Assembly: GCA_017471445.1 (NCBI GenBank)
Contig: JAFUTJ010000015.1
Location: forward strand, 89,352-137,237
DNA: 47,886 nt
Reading direction: 5' to 3'
DNA from: Alphaproteobacteria bacterium
GTDB lineage: Bacteria; Pseudomonadota; Alphaproteobacteria; Rs-D84
In this document: positions 32,293 to 42,207 of the stretch, in pieces
Layout of the letters: every line of letters starts with the position of its first letter
Numbering within the stretch: the first letter of the stretch is position 1
Position numbers and translations under genes: made by a program
The notes under the pieces: generated by a model
Told to the model about the DNA's origin: nothing
The model's database searches: none
What the model saw: only the letters and a program-made list of their open reading frames with translations

Positions 32293-33198
32293 ATGGGAAT
32301 TGGACGAACACTGGCATTAATGGACATAATTATTCGCGGGCATGTGTTGGTTCCACTGTGGTGGTCACGGGAACGTCGGCGCGAACATCGCTGTCGCGTG
32401 TTGGAAACGGCGATACCGCGGTATTTTCGGCGTTATTTACCGGCGGCCGCGGCCGTGCCAGAACGTCGCCCAGAAAAAAATGACAAAAATGAAAAGATTT
32501 TTACACTGTGGTTGCAAGGTGAGGATAACGCACCACCATTGGTCAAGGCATGCTTTCGCAATATCAGAAAAAATTGTAAACAAGAATTAATTGTATTGGA
32601 TGAAAATACAATTTTTGACTATATCACCCTGCCCCCGGAAATTTTGGCAAAACGCCGCGCAGGCAAGATTAAGCATGCACATTTTGCCGATATTTGCCGG
32701 GTGGAATTATTATATGAACATGGTGGTATTTGGCTGGATTCAACAGGGTTTGCGACATCTGCAATCCCAGATTGGATTATAAACGAAGACTTTTTTGTAT
32801 ATATGGCTGGAACCAAAGTAGGCAGTCCGTACAGTTACATGCAAAATTGCTTTATTCGCGCACGTCGCGGGGCATATTTGTTGGATGCGTGGCGTGCGAT
32901 GATATTGGATTACTGGATGCATGAAAACCATGCGTTTGATTACTTTATGCACCAATTGTTGTTCAAGACATTGGTTACAAACGATGCGCGTGCAAAAAAG
33001 TATTTTGCAAAAATGCCGCATGTTGACCAAGACCCGACGCATGCGCTGTGGTGGGCAATTGCGAACGAACCATTCAGTAAAAAACTGTTTGATGAATATA
33101 CATGTGATGCGTTCTTTCAGAAAACAACGTATAACAGCCCATGGGCAAAAAATCCCATCCCGGGCAGTGTAGCCGACACAATGATTAACAAAATGTAA
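32293..33198 (+). CDS. capsular-polysaccharide-type glycosyltransferase
   Basis: A 301-residue protein with the plan of the capsular polysaccharide synthesis and DXD-sugar-transferase families: FTLWLQGEDNAPPLV (about residues 71-85), then the CRVELLYEHGGIWLDSTG motif (about 136-153), in which the D in WLD acts in nucleotide-sugar and metal binding. It is cytoplasmic or membrane-associated by sequence, with a basic N-terminal extension. It opens the glycan island downstream of recA and is followed by two more glycosyltransferases in the same direction. The sugar and acceptor are unknown. Confidence 0.8.
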   Translation: MGIGRTLALMDIIIRGHVLVPLWWSRERRREHRCRVLETAIPRYFRRYLPAAAAVPERRPEKNDKNEKIFTLWLQGEDNAPPLVKACFRNIRKNCKQELIVLDENTIFDYITLPPEILAKRRAGKIKHAHFADICRVELLYEHGGIWLDSTGFATSAIPDWIINEDFFVYMAGTKVGSPYSYMQNCFIRARRGAYLLDAWRAMILDYWMHENHAFDYFMHQLLFKTLVTNDARAKKYFAKMPHVDQDPTHALWWAIANEPFSKKLFDEYTCDAFFQKTTYNSPWAKNPIPGSVADTMINKM

Positions 33199-33213
33199 TA
33201 TAGAGGAAATGTA

Positions 33214-34230
33214 ATGCCAGCGATATCTATAATCATTCCAATGTATGGCGTGGAAAAATATCTGCGCCGGTGTTTGGATTCCGTACTAAATCAGACATTT
33301 TCCGATTGGACGGCCGTTTGTGTTGATGACGGCAGTCCCGATAATTCCGGCAAAATTGCCGAAGAATATGCCGCACGCGATAAACGCTTTATCGTTGTGC
33401 ATAAACAAAATGGCGGTCTGTCGGATGCACGCAATTATGGGTTGCCATATGCAACAGGTAAATACATTATGTATCTGGACAGTGATGATTTTATTCATCC
33501 ACAAACAATGGAAATTGCGTATTACATGGCGTGCCGTGATAACAGTGATATTGTATCATACACATACGACCGGTTTTATCGCCCGCAATTAATGGTGCGG
33601 CACATATTGCATATGGACACAGATAATGTTGTACCGCATGGTATTCGCCACCGCTATAAAACGACACGCATAAGCAGTATGATTACCAATGACATATATA
33701 AATATGCAACCGAACGTGCACATAATATGTTTAATGTGCGGCGACGTTGGCTGATTAAGCATTGCCAGGTTTGGAAAAATATGTATCGCCGTGAATTAAT
33801 TGCTGATACACCGTTTATCAAGGGGATTTTGTTCGAAGATTTTCCATGGTGGTCCGCCATAATGTTAAAAAATCCGCGTGTGACAATTGTGAATTTACCA
33901 CTGTATTATTACATACCAAATTTTGGTGGAATTGTATTAAGCGCGAAACAGTTGCGCATAATGCAATCGCTGTGTGCGGGCATTCGCGACGCATACACGC
34001 GATATAAAAATTCGGCCACAGAATATCAAATGCGTAAATGGTCAGAAAACTTTCGTTGGTATTTTATAAAATGGGCATTTCGCAAGGTGCGTTATCTGAA
34101 ATCAGAATCAGATTTAGCAACCGCGCGCGAATTGTTGCGCGAATTGGAATCAATTGGCGCGATGGATGGTGCAACACGCCATTGGCATCATGATTTACGT
34201 TGCAAGATATGTTGCTTTCTGCGTGGATAA
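33214..34230 (+). CDS. family 2 glycosyltransferase
   Basis: A 338-residue GT-A fold enzyme with the classic start ISIIIPMYGVEKYLRRCLDS, the VCVDDGSPDNSG motif, NGGLSDARNYGL and the metal-binding YLDSDD (about residues 88-93). Such enzymes transfer a sugar from a nucleotide donor to a growing glycan at the cytoplasmic face. AGAGGAAA lies before the ATG. The C-terminal half (about 210-338) is basic and probably contacts the acceptor or membrane. It is 15 bases after the previous gene. Confidence 0.92.
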   Translation: MPAISIIIPMYGVEKYLRRCLDSVLNQTFSDWTAVCVDDGSPDNSGKIAEEYAARDKRFIVVHKQNGGLSDARNYGLPYATGKYIMYLDSDDFIHPQTMEIAYYMACRDNSDIVSYTYDRFYRPQLMVRHILHMDTDNVVPHGIRHRYKTTRISSMITNDIYKYATERAHNMFNVRRRWLIKHCQVWKNMYRRELIADTPFIKGILFEDFPWWSAIMLKNPRVTIVNLPLYYYIPNFGGIVLSAKQLRIMQSLCAGIRDAYTRYKNSATEYQMRKWSENFRWYFIKWAFRKVRYLKSESDLATARELLRELESIGAMDGATRHWHHDLRCKICCFLRG

Positions 34231-34234
34231 TTAA

Positions 34235-35374
34235 ATGACTGTACGTGTTGCATTTTGTTTGCGCGATATGAATATTGGCGGCGTGGAAAGTGTTCTGACA
34301 CGCACGTTGGACCGTTTGTGCAAAAACACCGAAATAAAAATCGTTGTTTGCCTGTATACGCCGGTACGCGTCGTGTGGCGCGAATGGTTTGCATCGCATC
34401 CGGAAATAGAATTGCGTGTTATTTACCCGCATATGGGAACCGACCTGCCACGTGGTTTTTTATGGCGCGTATTACAACATGGGGTGCGTGACATATATCG
34501 CGCGATACGGCGTATGTTTGTTGTACCGCGTATGTTGCGTGATATTGATGTGTTTATTGATTACTATGATTTTGATTGGTGGCATGAATTACGACGCATA
34601 CACAAACCAAAGATTGCATGGTGGCATTCATCTGTAAAAAAATTTATGCATGGCCATTACATAAAACGTGTTACAGGTTATTATAAATTTGTTGTTTTAA
34701 CAGATGCATTTGCGGATGTTATTCGTCATACATACCCAGATATTTCCACCCGTGTTATTCGTATTTATAACCCAATTGATATTGCGGTGGCACGTGACAA
34801 TGCAACCCGTGTTCCACGCCGTGATGGCGATTATTTTGTTTGTGTTGCGCGTCTGGTAAATGGTAAAGATATTGAAACCGTAATTCATGCATTTGATATG
34901 TTTTGGCAAAAAAATAATCAACCAGATACAGATTTATTGATTGTTGGTGATGGCTATGCCCGTCCGCGATTTGATGCATTCGCGCAACGTGTTTTGGCCA
35001 AAAAACATATTATATTTACCGGTGCGGTTGATAATCCGTTTGGGTTTATTGCGGGTGCACGCGCAAATATTTTATCGTCCCACGGCGAAGGGTTTGCTCT
35101 GGTTTTAATAGAAGCCGCTGCTGTTGGAACACTTAATATCGCATCTGATTGTGAATTTGGGCCGCGTGAAATTTTAATGGATGGCAATGCAGGTATTTTG
35201 TTTAATGTTGGTGATGCTGATGCATTGGCCGCGGCCATGGATGCGGTTTACAACAATACCATTGATACAGACAAAATGGTAAAACGTGCCACAGAAAATC
35301 TGAACAGGTTTGATATAAAACAAATAAACAAAATAATCCAAGATTTAGTATTAACGGCCCGTATTAACGAATAA
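34235..35374 (+). CDS. family 4 glycosyltransferase
   Basis: A 379-residue GT-B enzyme. The N-terminal domain starts VAFCLRDMNIGGVESVL, a GGxE/A-type loop. The C-terminal domain has VARLVNGKDIETVIHAF, a FTGAVDNP strand, and the signature SSHGEGFALVLIEAAAVG (about residues 286-303), where the E-x7-E type pattern binds the nucleotide-sugar. Only four bases separate it from the previous gene, so translation is probably coupled. It is the last plus-strand gene before the convergent pair at 35398. Confidence 0.9.
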   Translation: MTVRVAFCLRDMNIGGVESVLTRTLDRLCKNTEIKIVVCLYTPVRVVWREWFASHPEIELRVIYPHMGTDLPRGFLWRVLQHGVRDIYRAIRRMFVVPRMLRDIDVFIDYYDFDWWHELRRIHKPKIAWWHSSVKKFMHGHYIKRVTGYYKFVVLTDAFADVIRHTYPDISTRVIRIYNPIDIAVARDNATRVPRRDGDYFVCVARLVNGKDIETVIHAFDMFWQKNNQPDTDLLIVGDGYARPRFDAFAQRVLAKKHIIFTGAVDNPFGFIAGARANILSSHGEGFALVLIEAAAVGTLNIASDCEFGPREILMDGNAGILFNVGDADALAAAMDAVYNNTIDTDKMVKRATENLNRFDIKQINKIIQDLVLTARINE

Positions 35375-35397
35375 AATATAGCGCGGTCATTGCCAGG

Positions 35398-36237
35398 TTA
35401 TATCTGGCATTTCTTAAACCGCACAGGGATTTTTACAACCCATTTAATACCCAACATGCCCGGTTTGCCAATTGCGTAAATTGGCCGGAAAATGCGTTGC
35501 ATAATGCGGGCAATATGTATGTAATTTTCACCATGTGCGATGCGGCGTGTAACATCGTTTATTGTTCCGTTTCCACGACGGCGCAGATGGTTTACCCAAT
35601 CTGGACCACGGCGTGCGGCCTTGGTTAATAACATTTGCATATCAACCGCGCCAAAGTGTAACAGGTATAAATTTTCATCAATGTGAAAACTGTGCCCGTG
35701 CACATGATGAAAGCCAGATCCCCATCGCACAGGCTGGTTTAGTACAACTGGTTTTGTATAGCGTGTGGACAACAATGCAAAACCGCGTTGTTCTAACATT
35801 GGTTTATCAATATTCAATTGTTGTTCTGTATTCATATTTTGTCCGATATCCAGCCCCAGTCCCGATACAGACGTTTTTATATTTATTTCAGACAAGTATT
35901 CAGATAATGTTTTATTTATTGCCGGGTCAACGATTAAAAATTCGTCTGTATCACAACCAATAACCAAATCATATCCATCATTAAACAGACGTTTTGCCAT
36001 ATCGGAAATTTTTCCAATTCTGTATTTATCGCCCGCGGCCCGCGACATATCAACGTGTGGTAATTTTGTGATATTTGCATTTCCGGCATTTGTCGGAATT
36101 TCTTGGTCAATGCCATCCAATATTATATACAAGTTTTCATTACCAATTTGTGAACCATAGTATTCAATCCACCGTGACAAAAAAAATTCGTCGTTCCGTG
36201 CCATTGTGATTGCTGCGATACGTTTAGTAGATGTCAT
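35398..36237 (-). CDS. family 2-like (GT92/DUF23-type) glycosyltransferase
   Basis: The start at 36237 is chosen because its ATG overlaps the upstream TGA (ATGA) and a GGGGG site precedes it. The frame continues to 36300 but inside the previous gene. The 279-residue protein starts RIAAITMARNDEFFLSRWIEYY, has a GYDLVIGCDTDEFLIV motif (about residues 84-99) with a DxDE metal-binding core, and a C-terminal HVHGHSFHID segment. This fits the Glyco_tranf_2_4 group. It is coupled to the RgpF-like gene. Confidence 0.8.
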   Translation of the reverse strand: MTSTKRIAAITMARNDEFFLSRWIEYYGSQIGNENLYIILDGIDQEIPTNAGNANITKLPHVDMSRAAGDKYRIGKISDMAKRLFNDGYDLVIGCDTDEFLIVDPAINKTLSEYLSEINIKTSVSGLGLDIGQNMNTEQQLNIDKPMLEQRGFALLSTRYTKPVVLNQPVRWGSGFHHVHGHSFHIDENLYLLHFGAVDMQMLLTKAARRGPDWVNHLRRRGNGTINDVTRRIAHGENYIHIARIMQRIFRPIYAIGKPGMLGIKWVVKIPVRFKKCQI

Positions 36238-37103
36238 AATTGCCCCCGAAATAATTTTTTTATTCCATAAATTGCGCCATGTATTTTTGCCGAAATCCAC
36301 CCGCGGTGTAATATTGTATCAATATATTTTCTGCCGTATACGCGTTGCGCATTTTCAATAATTGCAATGCGTAAATCGGTATCAATTTGTCGTAATACAT
36401 AATTTATCTGTGGGCCAATTTCACCATTGTGACGGGTAAACGCAACCTTTTTCATAAAAGGCATTTTTTTGCGATACAGTTTTTTTATATTGTTATACAC
36501 ACCGCGACCAGGTACAGAATACAAACACATCCATTTACCACCGGCATGTTCAACGCCGCGCGTAAAGCCATGTTCATATAATGCGGTTATTGCGCCTTTG
36601 GATGGTTGTTTTGTAACAGACGTAATAAATGTATTAAACCAATCTGATAAAAATACATTTTTTCGCATTCCGATAAACCATGATTGAATGTGTGGGTGTT
36701 CGCGCTTTGGATTTTCAACGATACCAAATGCGTCTGTGTCCGCTGATTCCATACGTTCCAAATACGGCAATAAATAATACAATGGTCCATATACAGAATC
36801 GTTTATCATGTAAACCACATCATAATCCGATAATGCCAAATTATCATGCGCCCAGATGTACGCGCGCTTGTACGATCCAAAATCATATTCGCCATGTCGA
36901 TGCGCCATTGCATGTAACACATATGGTTTTAATTTATTTAATTCAGATATCTTACAATCGGAATCCATACACAGTACAACATCACCCTGTTCTGACAATG
37001 CCCGTACATAATACATTATTGACGCATCAATGCGCCCGTCTGTATCATAACCTGCAAATAAAAACAGTCGTTTCATCGGTAAATAATATTTACTTTTGTA
37101 CAT
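36234..37103 (-). CDS. RgpF-like rhamnan synthesis family protein
   Basis: A 289-residue protein resembling RgpF, which takes part in synthesis of rhamnose-rich polysaccharides. Seen blocks are RHGEYDFGSYKRAYIWAHDN (about residues 68-87), YDVVYMINDSVYGP, and HPHIQSWFIGMRKNVFLSD followed by the PSKG...YEHG segment. The true start is uncertain: 37103 has no ribosome site, and MKRLFLFAGYD at 37076 is an alternative that begins at the conserved part. It diverges from the GT61 gene over about 50 bases. Confidence 0.75.
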   Translation of the reverse strand: MYKSKYYLPMKRLFLFAGYDTDGRIDASIMYYVRALSEQGDVVLCMDSDCKISELNKLKPYVLHAMAHRHGEYDFGSYKRAYIWAHDNLALSDYDVVYMINDSVYGPLYYLLPYLERMESADTDAFGIVENPKREHPHIQSWFIGMRKNVFLSDWFNTFITSVTKQPSKGAITALYEHGFTRGVEHAGGKWMCLYSVPGRGVYNNIKKLYRKKMPFMKKVAFTRHNGEIGPQINYVLRQIDTDLRIAIIENAQRVYGRKYIDTILHRGWISAKIHGAIYGIKKLFRGQL

Positions 37104-37154
37104 GACTAAGATACACTATCGTTCAAGATTTTGCAAACAAAGAAAAGGTCTATT

Positions 37155-38357
37155 ATGCCAGTGACATTTTTCGCGGATAAACAGTACCAAAAATATACCA
37201 AGAATAAAATTCAACGCGTAAAAATCGCCACACGTGATTTAATGGTGGATGTTGTTGAAAATGGTAAAATTGTTGTTAATCCGTCAACACATGCATACGG
37301 CGTGTTTGATGCAAATAACAAATTTGTAAAATCATCATTACAGTACAAGGGTAAAACACATCAATTCATTCCAAAATATCCGTCTGGTCAAATTGATGTT
37401 ATGAACGGCGATGCCGTTTTTATGGGATATGTGGTAAATCATTTTGGGCACTTTTTAATTGAACAATTGTCGCGTGCGTGGGGTGTGTTAAAGCATCGCA
37501 CACCGGGGATGAAGTTTGTGTTTGTAAATAATCGTGGAATTGTTGTGCCCGGGTATGTGTATAAATTTATGAAATTGCTGAATATTTCAGAATCGGATGT
37601 TATGGTTTTGGATGCGCCGTGTAAATTTAACCGTGTTTTTATTCCGGAACAATCGTTTAGGCTTAGTAATACTGTATATTGCGCCCCAGAATTTGTTACG
37701 GCGTTTCGTGAAATGGCACATAACACAAAATCAAAGTATGATTATGACAAAGTTTATGTTTCGCGCGCCAAATTGCCAAATGACATTCGTACATATGGCG
37801 AAGAAAAGATTCAGAATATATTCCAAGATAATGGTTTTACAGTTATTTATCCAGAAACATTAGATTTATTTGACCAGGTGGCGATTATGAAAAATTGTCG
37901 TGTCTTGGCCGGATGCGCGGGTACTGCATTACATTTGGCATTATTTATGGAAAATGCTGAACGTGTTATACAAATAAAAAGAAACACCATTAACAATGAC
38001 AGTGCGTACGTCCAATATGCTATTAACACTTTGGTTGGTGCAGATTCTGTGTTCGTTTCGGGGTCGGTTGAAAAATATAAATCCGGACATGGTGGCAATC
38101 ACGCACCGCAAATAATCGGAATTACAGACGATATGGCACGTTTTTTTGATTGTGAACATTTTGTTTATAGTGACACATCCGCGGTTGCGGCGTCGGATTG
38201 GGATTCTTATGAAACGCAATTGAAATTATTCCAAGAAAATAATGGTGGTGCGTTTATATTAAAAGTTAAAAAGCGGTTTATAAAGTACATATCGTGTCTG
38301 GTACCGGGGCGCATAAATCGCGACAGATTCAGACGTTGGTTGAAAAATCATTTATAA
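37155..38357 (+). CDS. family 61 (DUF563) glycosyltransferase, copy 1
   Basis: The start at 37155 has AAAAGG about 6 nt upstream; an earlier ATG at 37131 has none. The 400-residue product matches the GT61/DUF563 family: a long variable N-domain with HFGHFLIEQLSRAWG, then KVYVSRAKLPNDIRTYGEE, FTVIYPETL, and CRVLAGCAGTALHLALFM (about residues 255-272), the family's C-terminal signature. It is a tandem paralogue of the next gene, with about half of positions alike by eye in the C-terminal halves. Confidence 0.85.
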   Translation: MPVTFFADKQYQKYTKNKIQRVKIATRDLMVDVVENGKIVVNPSTHAYGVFDANNKFVKSSLQYKGKTHQFIPKYPSGQIDVMNGDAVFMGYVVNHFGHFLIEQLSRAWGVLKHRTPGMKFVFVNNRGIVVPGYVYKFMKLLNISESDVMVLDAPCKFNRVFIPEQSFRLSNTVYCAPEFVTAFREMAHNTKSKYDYDKVYVSRAKLPNDIRTYGEEKIQNIFQDNGFTVIYPETLDLFDQVAIMKNCRVLAGCAGTALHLALFMENAERVIQIKRNTINNDSAYVQYAINTLVGADSVFVSGSVEKYKSGHGGNHAPQIIGITDDMARFFDCEHFVYSDTSAVAASDWDSYETQLKLFQENNGGAFILKVKKRFIKYISCLVPGRINRDRFRRWLKNHL

Positions 38358-38371
38358 AATATGGAAAAAAT

Positions 38372-39580
38372 ATGTCTATCAAGTTATATTCAAATATATT
38401 TTGGAAACTATATTTTAATCGCCAGATACGACGTCAACAGATGCGTTCGGTTGATGGATGTACGCTTGTTACAAATGGTATTATCGCAAACGAACATTTA
38501 TCTGGTTATGGTGTGTTTGATGATAAATTAAATTTTGTTGGCACATCCATTTGTCATCGTGGTGGCGGGAAAAACATCGTCCCCACAAAAATTAATAAAT
38601 CAGGCATTGAATACATTGACCAAGATGTTGTGTTCTTGGGCGGGATATTGGGGCATTTTGGTGATTTCTTGGTGAATAATTTAACCCGCGTATATGCCTT
38701 GTTACAAGACCAATACAATGATTGGCATGTTGTGTTTGTAAATGACAAGAATATAAACCCAATCCCAGAATGGTTGTATGTTTTTTTAGAATTGGTAAAT
38801 ATTCCACGCGAACGTGTGATTATACTGAACAAAACAACACAGTTCAGAAATGTCTTGGTGCCAACCCAAGGTTGGGATTTCCCAATTTGGTCATCGGATG
38901 AATGTAACAATGTTTTTGATGTAATGGCAGATAATGTCGGCAAATGTGATACCAAATGTTATGATAAAATTTACTTGTCGCGCGATGCATTAAACCTAAG
39001 AAGAACGTATGGCGAAAAATATGTTTCAGAAATATTTAATAAAAATGGTTTCACAATTATTTATCCAGAAACATTATCATTAAAACAGCAAATTGCATTG
39101 GTTCGCAACTGTCGCGTTTTGGTGGGGTGTGCGGGAACTGCGTTACATTTGGCATTATTTATGAAACCGGGCGGTTGTGTTATTCAGATTAAAAGAAACA
39201 GTCAAATCAAAGATAATTCATCTATGCAATATTTGATAAATAAAACCAAGAAATTAAACAGTGTATTTATTTCAGGGGCAATAGAAAAACGTTCGTCTAA
39301 ACATTGTACGACCGTTCCACAGATTATCGGATTAAATAAATATTTACGAAAATTCATGGATGAAAATGGTTTTAATTACGATAAACAAATGGCGATAATA
39401 GATGAATTAACATGGAATGAATATAATACAGAACTGATAAATTATAACAAATCACACGATGGGATGTTTGTTGATTTATTGAAAAGAAAGTTTATAAAGA
39501 TAACATCTTGTTTTGTTATCGGGCGCACACGGCGTGCGTGTTTCAGAACAAAAATGAAATCATGGTTGCATGTAAATTAA
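38372..39580 (+). CDS. family 61 (DUF563) glycosyltransferase, copy 2
   Basis: The start at 38372 (MSIKLYSN) is chosen for position after the previous stop and a GGAAA stretch; an in-frame start at 38294 would overlap copy 1 by 64 bases. The 402-residue product repeats the family blocks: HFGDFLVNNLTRVYA, DKIYLSRDALNLRRTYGEK, FTIIYPETL and CRVLVGCAGTALHLALFM. The two copies diverge most in the first 100 residues and the tail, which may set different acceptors. A terminator shared with typA follows directly. Confidence 0.85.
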   Translation: MSIKLYSNIFWKLYFNRQIRRQQMRSVDGCTLVTNGIIANEHLSGYGVFDDKLNFVGTSICHRGGGKNIVPTKINKSGIEYIDQDVVFLGGILGHFGDFLVNNLTRVYALLQDQYNDWHVVFVNDKNINPIPEWLYVFLELVNIPRERVIILNKTTQFRNVLVPTQGWDFPIWSSDECNNVFDVMADNVGKCDTKCYDKIYLSRDALNLRRTYGEKYVSEIFNKNGFTIIYPETLSLKQQIALVRNCRVLVGCAGTALHLALFMKPGGCVIQIKRNSQIKDNSSMQYLINKTKKLNSVFISGAIEKRSSKHCTTVPQIIGLNKYLRKFMDENGFNYDKQMAIIDELTWNEYNTELINYNKSHDGMFVDLLKRKFIKITSCFVIGRTRRACFRTKMKSWLHVN

Positions 39581-39600
39581 AAACGCCCATTTGGGCGTTT
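39581..39600. terminator. bidirectional terminator between GT61 and typA
   Basis: AAACGCCCA and its perfect complement surround two bases. Runs of A and T on either side let it serve both convergent genes. Confidence 0.8.
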
Positions 39601-39604
39601 GGTT

Positions 39605-41440
39605 TTAATTATCCGTGGCCAGACGATATGCCTTTTTACGACGTGTGCTGTCCAATTCTTTTTTGCGCAGGCGAATTGTTGCCGGTGTAACCTCTACTAA
39701 TTCGTCATCTTGAATGTATGATAACGCCTCTTCCAGACTAATCTTGCGCGGCGGGGCCAGGAATAATTTCTCGTCTGCGGTGACGGAACGCACGTTGGTT
39801 AATTCTTTACCGCGTATCGGGTTTACCTCTAAATCATTTTCCTTGCTGTGTTCACCAATTATCATACCCGAATATACTTCGGTTTGTGGGCCGATAAACA
39901 ATACACCACGTGGTTCCAGGTTGTGTAATGCATATGTTGCCGATGCGCCGTTTTCCATTGATACCAATACACCCGGACGGTATTGTTGGATTGGGCCGCG
40001 ATATGAATCATATTTATCAAATACGCGGTTCATAATACCGGTGCCGCGCGTGTCGGTACGGAATTCCGACAGATACCCAATTAATCCACGTGATGGTGCA
40101 GAAAACACAATACGTGTTTTTCCGGCACCGGATGATTTCATTTCGGTGATTGTTGCCTTGCGTTTCGTCATCTTTTCAATAACAACGCCGGAAAATTCAT
40201 CGTCAACGTCAATTACAACCTCTTCAATTGGTTCTAACTTTTCACCATTTTCATTTGTTTTCATAACGACGCGTGGGCGGCTAACACTTAATTCAAACCC
40301 TTCGCGGCGCATTGTTTCAATTAAAATACCCAACTGCAATTCGCCACGTCCAGATACCTCAAACGCTTCGTTATTTTCACTTTGTGTGACGCGCAGGGCA
40401 ATGTTTGTCTCGGCTTCCTTGAACAATCTTTCGCCAATCATACGTGATGTTAATTTTTTGCCGGACTTGCCCGCCAACGGGGACGTGTTTACAAAGAATG
40501 TCATGGTCAGGGTTGGTGGGTCAATCGGCATTGCGGGAATTGGTTCGGTTACGTCTGGCGCGCACAGTGTATCCGCCACGGTTGCCCGTGAAAAACCGGC
40601 CAATACGACAATATCGCCCGCCGATGCCGATTCACGTGATATTTTTTCAACGCCACGATGTTCAATAATTTTTGTAATTTTGGCATTTTCAATAAATTCG
40701 CCATTCATATTTATTGCCTTGACGCTTTGGCCAACGCGCACCGTGCCGGATTCAATTTTACCGGTTAATATGCGGCCAACGTACGGGTCTGCTTCCAGTG
40801 TGGTGGCTAACATTGTAAACGGTGCATCCAATTGACAGCGTTCGCCATTGCAATCTGGGGCGGGCACATGGTCAATAATTAATTGAAACAGTGGTGTTAA
40901 ATCCCGATGTTCATCATTTAAATCGCGTACCGCCCAACCGTCGCGCCCAACCGCGTACAGGTATGGGAAATCCAACTGTGAATCTGTGGCACCCAATCTA
41001 TCAAACAAATCAAATGTTTCAGATAAAACTTCGTCCGGGCGGGCATCGTTACGGTCAACTTTGTTAATGCATACAATCGGCCGCAGGCCCAATTTCAAGG
41101 CCTTGGACAAAACAAATTTTGTTTGTGGTAATGGTCCTTCGGCGGCATCAACCAACAATACCACGCCATCAACCATGGACAATATACGTTCCACTTCGCC
41201 ACCAAAGTCCGCGTGTCCCGGTGTATCAACAATATTAATCTTGTATTCGCCCCATTGGATTGACGTTGGCTTTGCAGATATTGTAATACCGCGTTCGCGT
41301 TCAATGTCGCCACTGTCCATGACACGGTCTTCAACCTTTTCGTTTTCACGAAATGTGCCGGCCTGTTTTAACATATTATCAACCAATGTTGTTTTTCCAT
41401 GGTCAACGTGTGCGATAATTGCAATATTGCGAATTTTCAT
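39605..41440 (-). CDS. typA: ribosome-associated GTPase TypA/BipA
   Basis: TypA is a translational GTPase related to EF-G that helps 50S assembly, especially under stress or cold. The 611-residue protein has G1 AHVDHGKTTL (about residues 10-19), the switch region RGITISAK, G3 DTPGHADFGGEVER, G4 NKVDR, domain II, and the TypA-specific C-terminal domain (RTDTRGTGIMN, SMENGASATYALHNLEPRG). The length is normal. It stands alone, with a terminator shared with the glycosyltransferase gene. Confidence 0.96.
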   Translation of the reverse strand: MKIRNIAIIAHVDHGKTTLVDNMLKQAGTFRENEKVEDRVMDSGDIERERGITISAKPTSIQWGEYKINIVDTPGHADFGGEVERILSMVDGVVLLVDAAEGPLPQTKFVLSKALKLGLRPIVCINKVDRNDARPDEVLSETFDLFDRLGATDSQLDFPYLYAVGRDGWAVRDLNDEHRDLTPLFQLIIDHVPAPDCNGERCQLDAPFTMLATTLEADPYVGRILTGKIESGTVRVGQSVKAINMNGEFIENAKITKIIEHRGVEKISRESASAGDIVVLAGFSRATVADTLCAPDVTEPIPAMPIDPPTLTMTFFVNTSPLAGKSGKKLTSRMIGERLFKEAETNIALRVTQSENNEAFEVSGRGELQLGILIETMRREGFELSVSRPRVVMKTNENGEKLEPIEEVVIDVDDEFSGVVIEKMTKRKATITEMKSSGAGKTRIVFSAPSRGLIGYLSEFRTDTRGTGIMNRVFDKYDSYRGPIQQYRPGVLVSMENGASATYALHNLEPRGVLFIGPQTEVYSGMIIGEHSKENDLEVNPIRGKELTNVRSVTADEKLFLAPPRKISLEEALSYIQDDELVEVTPATIRLRKKELDSTRRKKAYRLATDN

Positions 41441-41533
41441 GTCTTTATCCCTTGGATTTATTTGATTTTTTTGCGAATTTGCGACAAATTTTACTATATA
41501 AAATCAGATTTTCAACAAAAACATTAAAAAACA

Positions 41534-41561
41534 TTGACAATAAATTAATTTTGTCTATATT
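41534..41561 (+). promoter_or_regulatory. strong sigma70-like promoter
   Basis: A perfect TTGACA (41534-41539) is followed by TATATT (41556-41561) after 16 bp, with TATTAT as an overlapping alternative at 18 bp. It lies about 40 bases before the start of the unknown gene at 41599. Confidence 0.75.
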
Positions 41562-41598
41562 ATACAGCGTATTAATAGTGAACAAGAGGGGGTGCCTG

Positions 41599-42207
41599 AT
41601 GAAACAAGATGTTTACCAAGAAAACGTTGTAAAAGAAGCCTTGATGGAGTATGCGAATCTGGCACAGCAGGCCGGTGATTATTTCGCCGGGGAAGTGTCG
41701 GCAAATGAACGTGATGCAATCCGCCTGGAAGTGTCGTATATGAAACATATTGCGCAAAATCCGCGCAGATATTTGCATCCAAATCGTGCATTTCTGTATT
41801 CGCGTGGTTCAACAGATGCGTGGACCGCAACGGTTAACGATGATATTATCGCCCAGGGTGGATATAATATGATTCCATACAAAAAAATAACGATGGCGCG
41901 TAACGACAAGGTTGTTAATTATCGTGGTGTTACATTTGCGTCTTTGTCGCCAGATGATTGTGTGCGTGTGGGGTTTGATTATTTATGTCGATTGATAATA
42001 GACTTTTATCGTGATGATGATTTTTTAAGCCTAAGAAGACTGATGAGTGTTTGCAATTTTATCACGCGGCATACAGACGAAAGTCCAAATGTTACACTTA
42101 GCCAAGAAGATATTGAACGTGAAAATATTCGTTCTGTTATGCCAAAGCTTAACGCACAACGGCAATCTGTGTTGGCAAAATACCGTCAACAGATGCAACA
42201 GCATTAA
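41599..42207 (+). CDS. unknown cytoplasmic protein
   Basis: The start at 41599 has a strong GAGGGGG site and lies just after a good promoter; the open frame upstream is T-rich and crosses that promoter. The 202-residue product has no signal peptide. It is helical at the start (DVYQENVVKEALMEYANLAQ), contains PRRYLHPNRAFLYSRGSTDA and an extended YKKITMARNDKVVNYRGVTF block, and ends in a Gln-rich helix. No family is recognised. Its stop overlaps the stop of the convergent AsmA gene by two bases. Confidence 0.75.
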   Translation: MKQDVYQENVVKEALMEYANLAQQAGDYFAGEVSANERDAIRLEVSYMKHIAQNPRRYLHPNRAFLYSRGSTDAWTATVNDDIIAQGGYNMIPYKKITMARNDKVVNYRGVTFASLSPDDCVRVGFDYLCRLIIDFYRDDDFLSLRRLMSVCNFITRHTDESPNVTLSQEDIERENIRSVMPKLNAQRQSVLAKYRQQMQQH

